Positions 60,927-64,000 of a stretch of DNA of 64,000 nt are shown here, piece after piece. The DNA is from Berghia stephanieae. Lineage: Eukaryota; Mollusca; Gastropoda; Nudibranchia; Aeolidiidae. The notes under the pieces are model-generated. The model was not told the origin of the DNA, did no database searches, and was given only the letters and a program-made list of their open reading frames with translations. The position numbers were made by a program, and so were the translations under genes. The stretch is from NCBI GenBank assembly GCA_034508935.3, contig CM067446.1, forward strand, positions 25,015,630-25,079,629, in the 5' to 3' direction. Position 1 is the stretch's first letter. The number at the start of each line of letters is the position of its first letter.

Positions 60927-61239
60927 CTCGACCTCTCACTAGCCACTTTTGATGACGTTTTCCTACCTGTTGTCGTATCTAGTCCTGTGTTATCTATGGC
61001 TCAGCCCTAGATTTATGTACATGCATCACAGGCGGTATATATGTTGTGTAACTTCAAAGACCACGGTTGACCGAAAGCGATGAATGGAAGCCCTACTGTG
61101 GCGTGGAGAACGAGGTCTTGTATGTATAGTTACGTCACTATCTCAACGCTCATGAATTTCTTAGTAAGGCTGGGCTCGCAATCAAAAAACGAAATCCGTG
61201 TTTTAAACTCTTGAATCAAACGAGGTACATCAGCGCGTT

Positions 61240-61560
61240 CGTCTCAACCACCACATCATCACTGTCACTACTACTACAACCACCATCATCACTACCACTA
61301 CCACAACTAATACAACCACCACCACTCCATCGTCATCACTAACACTACTACTAAAACCATCACTACCACCACTATTACAACCACCACCACCACATCATCA
61401 TCATCACGACCACTACAACTGCAACAACCACCACCACATCATCATCACTACTTCTACTACTACAACCACCACCACCACATCATCATTACGACCACTACTA
61501 CTACAATCACCACCACCACATCATCATCACAACCACTACTACTACAACCACCACCACCAT
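61240..61560. repeat. second patch of the CAC/ACT/ATC minisatellite
   Basis: Same CTACTACTACAACC, CCACCACCAC and ATCATCATC units as at 41.5-44.2 kb, 17 kb away. Confidence 0.93.
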
Positions 61561-61963
61561 TTTAATTTAAATATATTTATGTAATATATCTTTTCATCAT
61601 TACTTCATGTATTTATTTATATTTATATATTAATTTATTTATTTAATATTTTATTATATTTTTATTTATCCATTATGTATATTTATTTATTTATTTATTT
61701 ATTTATTTACGTATTTACTAATTATTATTATTATTATTTTATTTTTTTTCTCATTCTATTATTTTTACACATACATGCCAAATAATATACTTCTAATGAC
61801 GAGGCTTGTGGCCCGTGCGATGACCCTTTTCCAGAGGCAACGGCCCAGTAGATAGTGTCAGCCATCTTTCCCTTTTAATGAGTATACTGGGCTTTTAAGT
61901 CTTTTATTTTCTATTATGTATTTGGCCAATTGATCATTTATTTACGGGATTAGATTTTCTCTC

Positions 61964-62038
<75 letters not shown>

Positions 62039-62040
62039 GA

Positions 62041-62113
<73 letters not shown>

Positions 62114-62189
62114 ATTATTATTATTATTATAATAATTATTATTATTATTATTATTGTTCTTTTTATTATTACTATTATTATTGTTATTA

Positions 62190-62269
<80 letters not shown>

Positions 62270-62460
62270 TATTATTTTATTATTAATATTTTAATCAGAA
62301 TCCGCATCTCTGCTTCTATATTTAATTTTGATCAGCACCAAATTGTATAGTTACTAAATACTTCTATTATATTCTTATATTATATATCTTGATGACAAGA
62401 TTATTTACACGAATTTCAACAAAGTGATTCTATGAGGAATTTTAAGCTATGTTTTCTTTC
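61560..62460. repeat. AT-rich DNA and long (ATT)n array
   Basis: TTTA-type repeats to 61740, then an ATT array at ~61963-62275 with short interruptions. A non-repeat island at 61790-61930 has no recognised function. Confidence 0.95.
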
Positions 62461-62593
62461 TTTATTTATTTTAGAATAATATAGTTTGTTTTGTGTTTTT
62501 TAATTATTATATATAGATTTTTTTTTAATTTATCACTCTCCTCTATTTTAAATATAACTTTGAAACGCATCCTTCCACTCCCGTTCTCCCACT

Positions 62594-62717
<124 letters not shown>

Positions 62718-62862
62718 TTTTTTTTTCTTTTTCAATATCTTAACAGCGGAGGTAGGGGACCACTAATAACACTATCGCTGTCTAGTATTCTTCAATTTCG
62801 CCCACCCCCCTACATTATTCTTGAGATATATATATAGTTTTGTTATCATTACGTCATCTCAT

Positions 62863-63521
<659 letters not shown>

Positions 63522-63606
<85 letters not shown>

Positions 63607-63607
63607 G
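63522..63607. repeat. (TA)n microsatellite, right
   Basis: TA repeat with two AATATA breaks. Confidence 0.95.
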
Positions 63608-63778
63608 ATATTTTTTGCGCCGCAAATATCAGGGCGATCCGCAAATTTTGGCAAATTTCCCAAAATTGGCAAATCGTGGCAAATTTTGGGAAAATTGGCA
63701 AATCGCGTGGCAAATTTTTGGGGAAAAAAAAAAGAAGCGAAAACAAAATAACGGGGGAAAAAGTGCGAAACTTGAGAA

Positions 63779-64000
63779 ATGTTGCAGCTTTGTCTGGGCC
63801 CATACACTGCAATTCCGCCCAATTTTTGTGATATTCATGAGTTCACGAGGTATATTGAGAAACTGGGGCCCAGTGCTGTGAGAGAGTCTGATACTGGAAT
63901 TATAGATCTGACCCTATTTTGTAAGTCTGTGGCAGATTATGTTCCAGCTCTCGCTGCATTGGCGTCCCGGTATGCCTTCTCAACATGCTCGTCAGCTGAT
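63779..64000 (+). pseudogene. hAT transposase C-terminal (dimerisation) region, runs off the window
   Basis: A frame open for 74 codons from ATG 63779 to the window edge. It reads ...FCDIHEFTRYIEKLGPSAVR... and ends FCKSVADYVPALAALASRYA followed by FSTCSSAD. The pattern (W/F)-K-...-P-L-..-LA-R-...-(S/P)-x-SSA-(E/D) matches the start of the hAT dimerisation domain, where SER-FS would come next outside the window. The ATG may be internal to a longer degraded ORF. Whether it is intact cannot be told. Confidence 0.5.

Larger units (their letters stand above)
58834..61240. other. unassigned, relatively CpG-rich region
   Basis: No recognised protein. Two related stretches around TGATTGG/CCAATCA and AGCTCRCTTGTCAACA occur at 59105-59165 and 59490-59530. 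Minus-strand frames at 59206-59015 and 59003-58815 (NNHNRRLVSNRSR) have no family I recognise. A repeat tail lies at 60130-60365. Confidence 0.4.

Overview
The window is animal nuclear DNA: AT-rich, with GT/AG introns of 0.5 to 15 kb and heavy loads of microsatellites, LINEs, tRNA-derived SINEs and small DNA transposons. The mix (I-type LINE with RNase H, pogo/Tigger-like elements, CATA microsatellites, repeats ending in AAACAAACAAAC) suggests a marine invertebrate, most likely a mollusc or other lophotrochozoan. That is inference; nothing here fixes the species.

One host gene is recognisable. A DUS1L-type tRNA dihydrouridine synthase lies on the + strand, with eleven coding exons between 4140 and 46789. 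The exons join in phase to about 536 codons, except for two apparent one-base losses in homopolymers of the first coding exon. The rest of the window is its introns and flanks.

Layout. 1-4.1 kb: a repeat shared in inverted orientation with 40.6-41.1 kb, a tRNA-like SINE, a TTAA-flanked piggyBac-like MITE and a 67-bp LINE tail with a clear target duplication. 4.1-21.3 kb: first three coding exons, then a 15-kb intron holding a 1000-bp transposon with 7-bp target duplications, two pogo-like elements around an I-type LINE (minus strand), and a 4-kb transposon with repeat-rich ends that contains GA microsatellites and a LINE fragment. 21.3-46.8 kb: remaining exons, two more LINE fragments, further transposons, a 746-bp duplication that carries an exon end and its splice donor, and a 2.7-kb CAC/ACT minisatellite split by a transposon.

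46.8-53 kb: a VNTR, CATA arrays, a LINE end that looks like a restriction-like endonuclease, and a pogo-like MITE. 53.1-58.8 kb: a large inverted structure of order a-b-a'-b', rich in a self-complementary motif. 58.8-64 kb: weakly characterised DNA, a second minisatellite patch, long ATT, CT and TA arrays, and an open frame at the right edge that looks like the C-terminal dimerisation region of a hAT transposase.

The most distinctive signals are transposon families defined here from termini plus target duplications: one with 6-bp duplications, one with 7-bp duplications and one 4-kb element with a possible 4-bp duplication. The a-b-a'-b' structure and the duplicated exon end are also notable. 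No tRNA, rRNA or CRISPR locus and no convincing virus-derived or LTR element was seen.
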